64,000 nucleotides of DNA from Pegoplata infirma (Eukaryota > Arthropoda > Insecta > Diptera > Anthomyiidae): contig OY992537.1 of the NCBI GenBank assembly GCA_963921195.1, forward strand, positions 173,927,021 through 173,991,020, read 5' to 3'. Each line of letters starts with the position of its first letter. The first letter of the stretch is position 1. Both the position numbers and the translations under genes were made by a program. The notes beneath the pieces were generated by a model. The model searched no databases. It was not told the DNA's origin and worked only from the letters and a program-made list of their open reading frames with translations. Shown in pieces: positions 23,412-36,100 of the stretch.

Positions 23412-25375
23412 TTTAAAGTAAAAATATTTTAAATTATTTAATGTTATTTTTGGAGATTTATTTCCAATTTCTATTTGTCCATAACTAAACGTAGATTTTC
23501 TGTGGTTTAAGGAATCTAAACAAATGTACTTTTTACTTATTCAGGTTTCAATAATGATGACCATGTCGTAATGACAAACTCCTTCAAATACGTCGTGCAT
23601 AATATCAACCGAGAAGTTGGTACTATAATGAACCCTACACTGATAGAAAAACGCTTCATATCACTAATGAATGAAATTCATTAACGTTGTTTCATTACAA
23701 AAATGAAATATTTCATATGCTGACTGAAATTTCATACATATTGTGCAGGATTTTCATTACGTTTGATTCATTAGATTTCGTAGTTTCATTAAAAAAGTTC
23801 ATTAAGTTTTGTTCATAATGCTTTCAAAATTTGTGTGAGCCATAAGTTGCTCATGTTCACCTATAATTGGAATTAAGGATCCCTGTTTTTAAGGATGGAG
23901 TCTTTATTTGAAAAATAAATATTAATAGAAACACAGTGACAGGTAAAAAAGAACGGTGTATTTTCCCTTTAAATTCTATTTTTTTTTTTTTGAAACCCTG
24001 GTACCAAAATACACTTTACTTAATGTTTTCGATGTGCTGAGTCCAAATATGACCTTCTCAATTCCATTTTTACACATTTATGTGCAGATATCTCGAAAAC
24101 TAATAGCGATATTCCATTTCAAAGATCATACTTGGACTCGGCATGTCAAAAAATTTAAATTCAATACGAACCAGACCAGAGGAACGACAAATATATATAC
24201 ATACTAAGCTTAAGCACCCTCAGAATTGTCATTCAAAAGCTGGCGTGTGTTTTATCTCGTGAATTCCGTGCAAGTCATTAAAGCTAACACATTGAAAATA
24301 TACGGATTAATATAGATAGCAAAGCAATAAAAACAATTAAAAAACAAAAAAAAAAACAATTTTTGATGAATGTATCGACTTTTGCGACACTAGTCTAATG
24401 ATTATTTGCATTAGAGCAGTAGTATGATTAATTCGGTTAATGAAATTTTAAAATTGTAATCTTTCTATGACAACGTTAAATTTCACCGCTTTTAAATAGT
24501 ATGTACAATTTAAAATAATTTTGCTAATAATGTTGATGTGTATTGCTGCAAGATTTACCGGTTTGTTTTACGGGTTCTTCACCTCATTCGTGAAATTATT
24601 ACGCTTTTGTAAAGGCATCGTGAAATTTATGTATTTTTATATGGAGTTTGACAGACTTTAACATGAAAACCGAGCAAACTATTTCTCTTATGCAAAAGAT
24701 TTTGTTGATGAAAAGGACGTTTCCGCTCGATGAATTCGACTTACATTTCTTAAATGACCCTCGTATGTGAAGCACCAGTAAAATTAGTTTTCTTTTGTTT
24801 TGTATGAATGTATAAGTACGATTATACATATTCAGGCTAATAATATCAATTGTAGATGATGGTCAAAAGTCATTTCAACAGCACTAAATTATTATTATCT
24901 TCAAGAGGTTGCACATTTACACAAACACAGGCATGCATATAAGAAGTTTTTTTGCACTCAACTCACACACAATTTTATATAATTCACCCATACACACATA
25001 ACTTATTTAAAATGTATTGGTTACAAATAAATACGAATGTATGCATATTCACATCCAAGGATATGTACGTTAATACATGTGTGTACGTAAATACATGTGT
25101 GAGTTTGTATTTGAATATTTACTTAATATTTGATTTCATTCTTTACTAATCGTATCCCCACAATTTGTTTCTTTCTTTCTGAAATAAAAGTTTATAACAT
25201 GTAAAATAATTTCGTTTCAATGAAGAAGATTCATCTTTATTTTGTTAGAAAAAGTTAAGTGGAATGTAAAAAATATTAAAAGAGAAACTTAAAGTTTTTT
25301 AAAAACGTATATGTGTTTTTTTTTTTTTAATTATTTGGATTTATTTAGTATTTTCAAATATTATTCGTTTATGAA
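23412..25375. other. AT-rich DNA, no gene found
   Basis: The stretch at about 23638-23840 has repeated ATGAAAT/ATTTCAT words and may be a small palindromic repeat, but I cannot fix its ends. Around 24910-25130 there are CACACAxxC and ATACATGTGTG simple-sequence stretches. No credible coding region. Confidence 0.45.
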
Positions 25376-25690
25376 CGAACAAGTTCAATTGCACTATTGA
25401 CTTAACTACGCGGTTTATCTTATTCGTTTATTTCAACTCTTTTAGGTATTTTTGTTCATTCAGCCCAACTGTTCATTAAATATTTTTGGTTTTTTTAGTT
25501 CTGAAATAGCGTTAGTCTTTTTCCTCTTTTTATTTCATTTAATTAATAGTAATTCCTTATTTTTAAGAAACTCAAAACAAGAGAAATCACCAAAATTATA
25601 CGGACTGTTGAACGAAAACAAAATGTGACAGATTGAACTAGATGAACGAACAACAGACATGATCAAAATTATTCGTTCACAAGGGTTGTG
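25376..25690. repeat. GAACGA-rich repeat, left part
   Basis: GAACGA, GTTCAATT and TAGATGAACGAAC words recur here, at 29193-29865 on the other side of the LINE, and at 335-430. They probably mark a dispersed element into which later DNA was inserted. Its ends are not resolved. Confidence 0.4.
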
Positions 25691-25754
25691 TAGCTCTTAA
25701 AGGAAGAATTTCAATTGAATAGCTTAGCGAAAAATATCAATGGAAATACAGTTG

Positions 25755-26085
25755 ATATTTTTCGAATTACAATTGGAATCTTCGAATTACAATTGATCTT
25801 TTACGAATTACAATTGATCTTTTACGAATTACAATTGATCTTTTTCGAATTACAATTGATCTTTTTCGAATTACAATTGATCTTTTTCGAATTACAATTG
25901 ATCTTTTTCGAATTACAATTGGAATCTTCGAATTACAAATGGAATCTTCGAATTACAATTGGAGTATTCGAATTACAAATGGAATCTTCGAATTACAAAT
26001 GGAATCTTCGAATTACAAATGGAATCTTCGAATTACAAATAGAATCTTCGAATTACAATTGATCTTTTTCGAATTACATCTGTAA
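25755..26085. repeat. TTCGAATTACAATTG minisatellite, about 16 monomers
   Basis: Two alternating 20-21-bp monomer types, GATCTTTTTCGAATTACAATT and GGAATCTTCGAATTACAAAT. The same monomer, inverted, forms the minisatellites of the macro-repeat at 7080-11100 and recurs at 40405-40600. Each monomer contains the palindrome TTCGAA, and many contain CAATTG. The apparent ORF through it is only the repeat read in frame. Confidence 0.9.
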
Positions 26086-26426
26086 ATGGTGTAGTTCATT
26101 TATATCCGCTCTTTGGTCAGTGATTCATTCGTTATCTTTCTCCTTCATTAATTTTAAGTTTTTCCAGATGCCATTTATGATATTTACACTATTACCAATG
26201 CAAAAACAACGTGTTTCGTAAAGTGTTTTTATAAATTGACATTGTCTTTTATAAATTTGATAACTTTAAACTATTTATTTTTTAAATTCCTTCTGTAAAA
26301 GAAAATTCTTATAAAATTGCATAAAAAGTCGGAAAAGGTTGATATTTTTATTTTTTTAATGAAATTATTCTTATTAATAATAAAATAAGCAAGATCTGAG
26401 CCCTTTTTAATCATTCATTTCATCTT

Positions 26427-29182
26427 AGGTTAGGTTAGGTTGTAAGTGGCTGCTGACGTTTTATGTCAACACACGTAGACTCTGAGGTCCATTGTGATAC
26501 CACGGGATCGTAATAGGTTTCCCTACTAGTCCCTGTCGTTAAACCAGTTTGAGATTCTTATGAAACTCCTTAGATGTTGAATTTTGACATCCGACAAATC
26601 TGAAAGATCGTACAGCTCCCTAGATCCCAGTGAAGCAAGTCGCTGACCAGAAAGTGCCGGGCAATGGCAAATAAAGTGTTCGATAGTTTCCAACTCCTCT
26701 TCATCCATGCAACTTCGGCAAAAGTCATTCGACGGCACATTTAACCGCTCTGCGTGCTTCCCTATAAGACAGTGTCCGGTAATTATAGAAACCACCGTTG
26801 AAATCTCTCCTCTTGGAAGCGATATCAGCTCACTTGTGCGCCCCTGATTAAGAGAAGGCCAAATCAGTCGTGTTGTCTCACACGTCCATCCATTTGCCCA
26901 TCTTTGATTAGTCTCCGTCGCAGAACAAAGCCGTAGGTTTTGCTTGCAAGTTTCTAGAGGCGTACCAACACATTCCAATTCTGTTGGAACCTGTAAGGTA
27001 GTTCCTAGTCTTGCAAGCTCATCGGCTTTGCAATTCCCTGGAATGTCTCTGTGCCCTGGGACCCATATGAGTCGTATGTTAAACTGCTTGGCCATCTCAT
27101 TTAAAGACGTGCGGCAGTTAAGGGCAGATCTTGTTTTCAGAAACATTGAATCCAGGGACTTGACCGCGGCTTGACTGTCAGTATAGATGTTGACTGCGGT
27201 TGTAGACAAGACATTGCAGCTCAACCAGTCAGCCACTTCTTTTATTGCCGGCATCTCTGCCTGGTAAACACTGCAATGATCTGGCAATCTACGAGCCAGG
27301 CTCAACCCAAGCTCTTCCGAATAGACTCCAAAGCCCACTTGTTCGTGCAGCCTCGATCCATCTGTGTAAAAATTTATGGTAGCTCCACTACCCGGAGTAT
27401 CCCCCATCCAAGACTCCCTGGATGGTATCATAGTGGTAAAGTGGCGCTCAAAGAGGCTCAAAGAGGGAGCACAGTCCACATTTTGTGGTATTGTTATCTT
27501 TTTCAAGATTGCGCTATGGCCACAATCACTGCTCCTCCATTGCAGCGTGCTATTAAGTCGAATTGCCGACGCAGCCGCATACTGCCTACCCAATATGTCC
27601 AAGGGTATCAGGTGAAGGAGGATTTCTAATGCAGCCGTAGGTGTAGTACGAAGAGCACCAGTGATGCACATTGACGCCATTCTCTGTACCTTCGTGATAA
27701 AGACAAAGTTCGCTTTTGTTTCCAAAGCAGGCCACCAGACAATGATTCCATACAGCAAAATTGGACGCACCACTGCTGTATAGATCCAATGAACGACTTG
27801 AGGGCTAAAACCCCATCGTTTTCCAATGGCCCTTTTACAGGAATACAAAGCAATCGTTGCTTTTCTCACCCGTTCCTCAATATTACGCCTGAAATTCAGC
27901 TTCCTATCTAGAAATACTCCAAGATACTTGGCTCCATCTGAGAAGGTGATTTCAGTACCGTCCAGAGAAATATGATCAAAAGCAGGAATCTTATTTTTCC
28001 TTGTAAACAAAACAAGCTCTGTTTTACTAGGATTAACTCCTAGGCCACAGTCTCTTGCCCATTTAGACAGATCTTTCAGAGAACCCTGAAGAATGTCCCG
28101 CAATGTTGGCAGATGCTTCCCCTTTACCGCTATCGCGACATCGTCAGCATATGCGATAACATGACAACCACGTGCTTCTAGAGATAGTAGCATTGAATTC
28201 AGTGCCAGGTTCCAAAGAAGCGGCGAAAGAACACCTCCTTGTGGTGTGCCCCTATTGACAAATCGAGATATGACGGACGCTCCCAATTCAGACGTTATAC
28301 GTCTATTGGCAAGTAGGTTTTCCACCATTAAAACGATTTCACGCTTTACTCCCAGACCAGACAATGCCAATATTATCGATTCTGGAATGACATTATTAAA
28401 AGCCCCCTCAATATCAAGAAAGGCCACCATAGTGTACTCCTTTACCGAAAGCGATCTCTCGATGGTACCAACGAGCTCATGAAGAGCTGTTTCCGTTGAT
28501 CGTCCCTTGCTGTATGCATGTTGCTTTGTCGAAAGCAACCTCGGGTCAATCACTCTACGCAAATATGAGTCTATCATTCGTTCCATTGTCTTTAACAAAA
28601 ATGAAGACAGACTAATTGGTCTGAAATCCTTCGGAGCTGTGTGGGAACTTTTCCCAGCCTTCGGGATAAATACGACTCTGGTATCCCTCCATTTTAAAGG
28701 AATATACGACCAGTTGATGCATGCTGTGTATAGATTATACAGCAACGGGGCTATATAGTCCAACACTTGCTGCAACTCAGCCGGGATTATACCATCAGGT
28801 CCCGGAGATTTATAGGGCCTGAAGCTTTTTATCGCCCAGATTAATGTTGGCATATTTATTATTTCCGAATCAATTTCAGATGCTTGGGCGTCAGAACGTT
28901 CCAAAGCTTGAAACGGCGTCATGGAATTGCCCGGAAAATGCGTGTTTAAAAGGAGATCCAGCGACTCTCCACTGGAGGAAGACCACACCCCATTAGGATC
29001 TTTCAGGTATCCTAGGGTGCAAGGAGAAGAAGCCAGAACCTTGCGCAGCCTGGATGCCTCAGAAACGTCTTCTATGTTTCCACAGAAGTTTTTCCAAGAA
29101 TCACATTTGGCATTTCTGATCATCTTTTTATAACTCTTAAGTTGCAGCCTGTATGCAGACCAGTCCTCGTCCGCTCTTGAAA
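26427..29182 (-). mobile_element. LOA-clade LINE, 5'-truncated copy
   Basis: A 2.76-kb copy of the element at 33016-38215, differing by only a handful of bases over the shared part. It is flanked by a 10-bp TSD, ATTTCATCTT (26417-26426, 29183-29192). The minus-strand 3' end carries an AACCT-type tail (plus strand TTAGGTTAGGTTAGGTT). Truncation at the 5' side, at residue about 359 of ORF2, is the usual result of incomplete target-primed reverse transcription. High identity to the full copy implies recent movement. Confidence 0.95.
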
Positions 29183-29234
29183 ATTTCATCTTGTTCAATC
29201 GCTCTTTTCGTTCAACAGTTTGTGAACGACTCAT
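26526..29234 (-). pseudogene. LINE ORF2, N-terminally truncated (RT, RNase H)
   Basis: An open frame that keeps the reverse transcriptase (FLDIEGAF, TPQGGVLSPLLWN, catalytic YADD), the RNase H domain (TDGS, QAEM, TDSQ, GHRDIPGNCKADELA) and the C-terminal Cys/His motif. It lacks the whole endonuclease. The first 17 codons (29234-29183) are flanking DNA, not element. Compared with the intact copy, a Leu to Pro change sits two residues after the RNase H catalytic Glu (QAEMP), and there are a few other substitutions. Without the promoter and endonuclease it should not move by itself. Confidence 0.93.
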
Positions 29235-31027
29235 TTGGTCGTGTCTGTTGGTCGTTTATCTAGTTCAAATCGGCCAATTTTTGTTTTCGTTTAACAGTTC
29301 CTGATCGAATCATTTTGATCATGTTTGTTGTTTTGGCTTTCGTTCAAAAAATGCAAAAAATTTTAATAAAAACATTAATTAAAAAAAGCAAACAAAATAA
29401 TTATACAATTTTTGTAAAAACAACATAAATGACGAGAAAGCGTACCAAAAGAGCAGAGAAAACTAACGCCTAATGACAATATCAAAATGAAGTAATGACC
29501 AATTGAGCTAAATGAATGAAAAGACCTAAAAGAGCTGAAATGAATGAACTGGAAAAACATCTCAGTTAAGTGAATAATTAAATTGAACTAGTTCGTTCGT
29601 GAACGACACAACTATAAAATGAACGACACAACAAAAAATGAATAAAAAAGCTATTGAGCTTTAAGAATTAAATACTTCACTCAAAAGAGCTGAAAACTGC
29701 GATCACTTTACTAAGATATTCAACACAACAATATCGTTCACGAACAGTTAAACGAAAACAACAAATGACCGAATAAACTAGATGGACAAACTATGTAGGT
29801 CTTTTATCTAAAATGAACGAAAATTACCGCTCACTCAATTGAACGATTAAGCACAAGTCTGTCCTATATTGAAAATTTGAAGTGTTTCCTAAGAAATATT
29901 GTGAAATGTTCCGAAAATGTTCGTTTATTTTACAATATTCTTTCGTTATGACAAATAAAAATTGTTACGAATCGATTCGTGCGTATTAGGCATGGATTTC
30001 GATGTACTTAAAGGGTATAACTAAAAGATGATAAGTGCGATACATTAATGAACCAAAATCTTGCGAGATTATCGTTTTTGGTATGTTCTTAAATAAAAAA
30101 ACTAACACATAAACACCCCTTCAAACAATATTCATCAACACTCTTAAATCATTTGACTAATCTCCATTAAGTTTAATATAACTTTTTTCAATTTGCTTTA
30201 GCTTATCACCAGCCTCAGCAGAACCAACTGAAAAGTGAAGCAAAAATATTTTCTTAATATCAAACTACATAAATAAACATTAAGAAAAAGTAAGCGAAAG
30301 ATATATTTATGTACATTTATATACGTTTATCGTATTTATTTTCTTAAAATGAATATTCAAACCCATGGAATAATTAGAAAATGTTTTCTCAGCTCAACTC
30401 TAGAAGATTTTGTAATTTCCACCATTGTATGTTTTTTTGTTTTCCTTGCATAAAATACGCGAATATATGAGTATTTATTACATTTAATAGTTCGACGATA
30501 ATCCTTTTTGTTAACGATAAAAATAAAGGAAGAAGATGAAAACGGCGAGGACAAACAAACCAACAAATAGACATTTGTAGGCGACAATTAAGCACATTTT
30601 AACTGGCTGAATGCTACCTAATCTGTCTTATACATAAAATAGAGTAATTATGGTGCAACTGAAAATGTTTGGTGGTGGCTGTGAGGAACACAAATGGGAG
30701 AACAAAAATATTATATCCATATTGTAATTGTTTAAAGTATATTTATTGCCTGCAATTAGTAGCTCATAGAAATAGATAAAACGACCTAGAAGGAGATCTT
30801 AGTGGAATTTTTTTTAACTTTCTATGAATTTGCATTTAGTAGATGCCACTAAATTTATGTTGGTGCAGTCAAATGATAAGATTATCAAAGAAATTATTAC
30901 TTTAATTGTAAAATGAGTTTTTTTTTATCCTTAAGAGATTATTACAGTAGTTGGCGAAAAATGGCAAACGCTTAAGCATTTTATTCTGCTTGGGTTTCGC
31001 GTGAAAATCTGTCAAAATACATATAAA
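29193..31027. other. GAACGA-rich repeat, then AT-rich DNA
   Basis: 29193-29865 carries CGTTCAACAGTTTGTGAACGA-like words related to 25376-25690. From 29870 to 31027 I find no gene and no defined repeat. Confidence 0.45.
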
Positions 31028-31436
31028 ACAAGTAAAAAAGTTATAGTCGTTCAAGTTAGACACCCTACAGCAGTGTTTTCAGGAAAGTGGGTCCCAAGTC
31101 AAAACAAACCGATTAGATCAATCTTTTTTAGATCTTTAATTAGTATAAAAAATCACAAACCAAATTTAGATTGTATTGGCTTATATGAGGTTTACACTTG
31201 CTGTTTTTGAGTGTTTAAGAGCTACGTGTTTAAAAAAGTCTTTGTTCTGTGTCCATTACGTTTTTATTTTGTTACTGGGGTTTTTGTTAAACTTGTTTAA
31301 GATTGAACCCCATATTATTTTAGTTGCCAATAGACCGGATAAACTAAATATCGGGCAATATTTTTATATGGGGACGAAGTCCAAAAATGGTCCAATTTTA
31401 TATTAAGATTATACCAAAGTACACGTTGAACACCTA
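31028..31436. repeat. Decayed INE-1-like end plus a shared segment
   Basis: ACAAGTAAAAAAGTTATAGTCG (31028) followed by a weak hairpin and CACCC resembles an inverted INE-1/Helentron end. The part at about 31198-31315 (GTTTAAGAGCTACGTGTTTAAAAAAG...CATTACGTTTTTATTTTGTTACTGG) recurs at about 59055-59165. Its class is unknown. Confidence 0.5.
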
Positions 31437-31797
31437 CACTCAAAATAATTACTCTGTTAAATACTCAGCAAAATGACTGTAATCTCAATTCGACAGATAT
31501 TTGACAAAGTTATCTGTCGAAATACAGATTTTAAGAAAATACTTTGTATTTTCTTGTGACTGAAAAACAAAATTTTATCTGTTATTATACTTTTTACTTT
31601 GTATTCTCTATTTTACAGATAAGTAATAAACAGTTTTTTTTGTTAAAATACGGATTTTAAAAAAATGCTTTGTTTTTTTCTCGTAACCAAAATACTAAAT
31701 TTCGTTTGTAATTTTACTTATTGCTGTGTAAAAATAAAAACCACTTCAAAAACTTCCAAATATGACCGATAAACCCCACTTTAAAAAGTGTTTTAAT

Positions 31798-32215
31798 TAG
31801 GGATGTCGCGAATATTCGTCACTATTCGGTATTCGGCATATTCGGCATGTTTTTTGAATATTCGGTTAAATAAATATTCGGTAACAGTTTGCCGAATATT
31901 CGGCAAAATTAAAATTTGGTTAAAAACCACGTTTTATTAACGTTTGACTTTTTTTGTAGTCATTTTAGTTTGTTTTTTGTCCAAAAAAAACGTGAGCACT
32001 TGATTCAAATTCGAATTGTTAAGGTAACAGAAAAAATAGTGTCAGCAAAAGCGTTGTTGTTTTTTAGTCTGGCACTTTTTTTCAATTTTTTACATAGATA
32101 AAATACAGGCGTATGAATAATTAAACTATTCGGCAATATTCGTTTTCGGTTTAAACCGAATACCGAATAGTAAATATTCGGTAAAATGCCGAATACACTA
32201 TTCGCGACATCCCTA
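31798..32215. mobile_element. hAT MITE, 418 bp, ATTCGG-rich
   Basis: Terminal repeats TAGGGATGTCGCGAATA and TATTCGCGACATCCCTA. Perfect 8-bp TSD GTTTTAAT (31790-31797, 32216-32223). The outer ~80 bp on each side are repeats of ATTCGGTA/TACCGAAT. No transposase. Confidence 0.93.
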
Positions 32216-32369
32216 GTTTTAATACAATAAAAACTGGTAAATTTTACGAGGATGACTCGTAATATTGGAGTTACTTGTTAAAAACTCGTAATATTCACAA
32301 AAACAAAAAGGACAATTACAATTTGGAAGCATTAAAGCGGGCCAATTTAACAAAATTATAATTAATTTA

Positions 32370-32439
32370 TTATATATGGTTTTGAATTGAGAAAAGTGTG
32401 AAAGAAAAATTTTAATTTTTCTAAAAATTTAGACATCCT
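32370..32439 (+). repeat. 70-bp direct repeat, left copy
   Basis: Identical over 70 bp to 39883-39952. The two copies bound the DNA inserted into the CACTC element. With the hAT element excised they would be about 570 bp apart. Origin unknown: a short LTR-like structure or a repair duplication. Confidence 0.85.
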
Positions 32440-32555
32440 GGTTTGTTTCTTACTAGTTTCATATTATCCAGTTATAATAATCTTCAGAAAAACTTTTAAT
32501 GTCAAATTTATTTAGTTAATAGTCAATAAAACTCTATATGTGAAAATTATTTACA

Positions 32556-32652
32556 GATCGCAGCCGACAAGAATTGAACTCATCATCATCTGTAATACTT
32601 TGCTATTAACTGCTTGTAACGTACAATCACTCTAGACCGATACGCCATGTAG
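32556..32652 (-). repeat. Possible tRNA-derived SINE head
   Basis: On the minus strand, TGGCGTATCGG (32646-32636) fits an RNA polymerase III A box at nearly every position. AGTTCAATTCT (32580-32570) is a partial B box, 67 nt downstream. That spacing is long for a tRNA but tolerated in SINEs. No cloverleaf can be drawn with confidence, so this is not called as a tRNA gene. Confidence 0.35.
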
Positions 32653-33114
32653 GCTGTTAAGCAAGTATCAACTAAATCTGATTTTTTCAATTCGAGTGTA
32701 GTTGTTGCTGTTGTTTTTTTCTCACAGAAGACTTATTATTGTAATGTGTAAACAAACTTTTATTTTTAGTAATCATTATTCTTCTTCCTCTCCTTCATCA
32801 ATTCTGATCTAAGTACTTATTTTTGCAAACATTGCCAGACATGGTCTATATTTTAGACACAAATGTTAGGTGTTGCCATTTTTCCAAAGATACTGATTGC
32901 CACTTAGGGCGACTTATAGTCGTTATTTTTAAATTATTGTTTTTCTGTAAAGACAGTCGAGCTCAGGCTCTAATTATAATTATGTATTATAATTTTTTGA
33001 TTTGTTATTAGGGTTAGGTTAGGTTAGGTTGTAAGTGGCTGCTGACGTTTTACGTCAACACACGTAGACTCTGAGGTCCATTGTGATACCACGGGATCGT
33101 AATAGGTTTCCCTA

Positions 33115-36100
33115 CTAGTCCCTGTCGTTAAACCAGTTTGAGCTTCTTATGAAACTCCTTAGATGTTGAATTTTGACATCCGACAAATCTGAAAGATCGT
33201 ACAGCTCCCTAGATCCCAGTGAAGCAAGTCGCTGACCAGAAAGTGCAGGGCAATGGCAAATAAAGTGTTCGATAGTTTCCAACTCCTCTTCATCCATGCA
33301 ACTTCGGCAAAAGTCATTCGACGGCACATTTAACCGCTCTGCGTGCTTCCCTATAAGACAGTGTCCGGTAATTATAGAAACCACCGTTGAAATCTCTCCT
33401 CTTGGAAGCGATATCAGCTCACTTGTGCGCCCCTGATTAAGAGAAGGCCAAATCAGTCGTGTTGTCTCACACGTCCATCCATTTGCCCATCTTTGATTAG
33501 TCTCCGTCGCAGAACAAAGCCGTAGGTTTTGCTTGCAAGTTTCTAGAGGCGTACCAACACATTCCAATTCTGTTGGAACCTGTAAGGTAGTTCCTAGTCT
33601 TGCAAGCTCATCGGCTTTGCAATTCCCTGGAATGTCTCTGTGCCCTGGGACCCATATGAGTCGTATGTTAAACTGCTTGGCCATCTCATTTAAAGACGTG
33701 CGGCAGTTAAGGGCAGATCTTGTTTTCAGAAACATTGAATCCAGGGACTTGACCGCGGCTTGACTGTCAGTATAGATGTTGACTGCGGTTGTAGACAAGA
33801 CATTGCAGCTCAACCAGTCAGCCACTTCTTTTATTGCCAGCATCTCTGCCTGGTAAACACTGCAATGATCTGGCAATCTACGAGCCAGGCTCAACCCAAG
33901 CTCTTCCGAATAGACTCCAAAGCCCACTTGTTCGTGCAGCCTCGATCCATCTGTGTAAAAATTTATGGTAGCTCCACTACCCGGAGTATCCCCCATCCAA
34001 GACTCCCTGGATGGTATCATAGTGGTAAAGTGGCGCTCAAAGAGGCTCAAAGAGGGAGCACAGTCCACATTTTGTGGTATTGTTATCTTTTTCAAGATTG
34101 CGCTATGGCCACAATCACTGCTCCTCCATTGCAGCGTGCTATTAAGTCGAATTGCCGATGCAGCCGCATACTGCCTACCCAATATGTCCAAGGGTATCAG
34201 GTGAAGGAGGATTTCTAATGCAGCCGTAGGTGTAGTACGAAGAGCACCAGTGATGCACATTGACGCCATTCTCTGTACCTTCGTGATAAAGACAAAGTTC
34301 GCTTTTGTTTCCAAAGCAGGCCACCAGACAATGATTCCATACAGCAAAATTGGACGCACCACTACTGTATAGATCCAATGAACGACTTGAGGGCTAAAAC
34401 CCCATCGTTTTCCAATGGCCCTTTTACAGGAATACAAAGCAATCGTTGCTTTTCTCACCCGTTCCTCAATATTACGCCTGAAATTCAGCTTCCTATCTAG
34501 AAATACTCCAAGATACTTGGCTCCATCTGAGAAGGTGATTTCAGTACCGTCCAGAGAAATAGGATCAAAAGCAGGAATCTTATTTTTCCTTGTAAACAAA
34601 ACAAGCTCTGTCTTACTAGGATTAACTCCTAGGCCACAGTCTCTTGCCCATTTAGACAGATCTTTCAGAGAACCCTGAAGAATGTCCCGCAATGTTGGCA
34701 GATGCTTCCCCTTTACCGCTATCGCGACATCGTCAGCATATGCGATAACATGACAACCACGTGCTTCTAGAGATAGTAGCATTGAATTCAGTGCCAGGTT
34801 CCAAAGAAGCGGCGAAAGAACACCTCCTTGTGGTGTGCCCCTATTGACAAATCGAGATATGACGGACGCTCCCAATTCAGACGTTATACGTCTATTGGCA
34901 AGTAGGTTTTCCACCATTAAAACGATTTCACGCTTTACTCCCAGACCAGACAATGCCAATATTATCGATTCTGGAATGACATTATTAAAAGCCCCCTCAA
35001 TATCAAGAAAGGCCACCATAGTGTACTCCTTTACCGAAAGCGATCTCTCGATGGTACCAACGAGCTCATGAAGAGCTGTTTCCGTTGATCGTCCCTTGCT
35101 GTATGCATGTTGCTTTGTCGAAAGCAACCTCGGGTCAATCACTCTACGCAAATATGAGTCTATCATTCGTTCCATTGTCTTTAACAAAAAAGAAGACAGA
35201 CTAATTGGTCTGAAATCCTTCGGAGCTGTGTGGGAACTTTTCCCAGCCTTCGGGATAAATACGACTCTGGTATCCCTCCATTTTAAAGGAATATACGACC
35301 AGTTGATGCATGCTGTGTATAGATTATACAGCAACGGGGCTATATAGTCCAACACTTGCTGCAACTCAGCCGGGATTATACCATCAGGTCCCGGAGATTT
35401 ATAGGGCCTGAAGCTTTTTATCGCCCAGATTAATGTTGGCATATTTATTATTTCCGAAGCAATTTCAGATGCTTGGGCGTCAGAACGTTCCAAAGCTTGA
35501 AACGGCGTCATGGAATTGCCCGGAAAATGCGTGTTTAAAAGGAGATCCAGCGACTCTCCACTGGAGGAAGACCACACCCCATTAGGATCTTTCAGGTATC
35601 CTAGGGTGCAAGGAGAAGAAGCCAGAACCTTGCGCAGCCTGGATGCCTCAGAAACGTCTTCTATGTTTCCACAGAAGTTTTTCCAAGAATCACATTTGGC
35701 ATTTCTGATCATCTTTTTATAACTCTTAAGTTGCAGCCTGTATGCAGACCAGTCCTCGTCCGCTCTTGAAAATTTAGCCTTATTAAAGAGCTTTCTGCAG
35801 GAATCTCTGCTCGTCTGCAACTCATTTGACCACCAAGGTGGCTTTTTTTTCCCTCTAGGCTTTGCAGAAGGGCAAGACGCATCCAGGCACCTATTACAAA
35901 CATTTGTTATATGGTCAACCAGACAGTCAATTTCCGCTAAACTATGCGGTTCAGATAGGGGTACTTCATCCAAAAGCAAAGAAAAAGTCTCCCTATATTT
36001 CACCCAGTTTGTTCTTCTCAGATTTCTAGAGACTGTCTCAACCGGGGCACGCTCCCTGAGTAAAAACTCAATGTACCGATGATCTGAGAAAGAATGCTCT

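Noticed and set aside
25715..26062. A 115-codon frame with regular FELQLIF repeats
   Set aside because: It is the 21-bp minisatellite read in one frame; the 7-residue period follows from the DNA repeat. The same holds for frames at 7064-7279 and 10860-11048.
27171..27629. Plus-strand ORFs of 70-160 codons within the LINE copies
   Set aside because: They are antisense shadows of ORF2 and recur at 33760 and 48549 only because the element does.
32556..32652. A tRNA gene
   Set aside because: A and B box likenesses exist, but spacing is too long and no acceptor stem or anticodon arm can be drawn. Kept only as a possible SINE head.
33010..33045. Telomeric DNA from TTAGG-like units
   Set aside because: Only about three units, located exactly at LINE 3' ends in two copies, and flies lack TTAGG telomeres.
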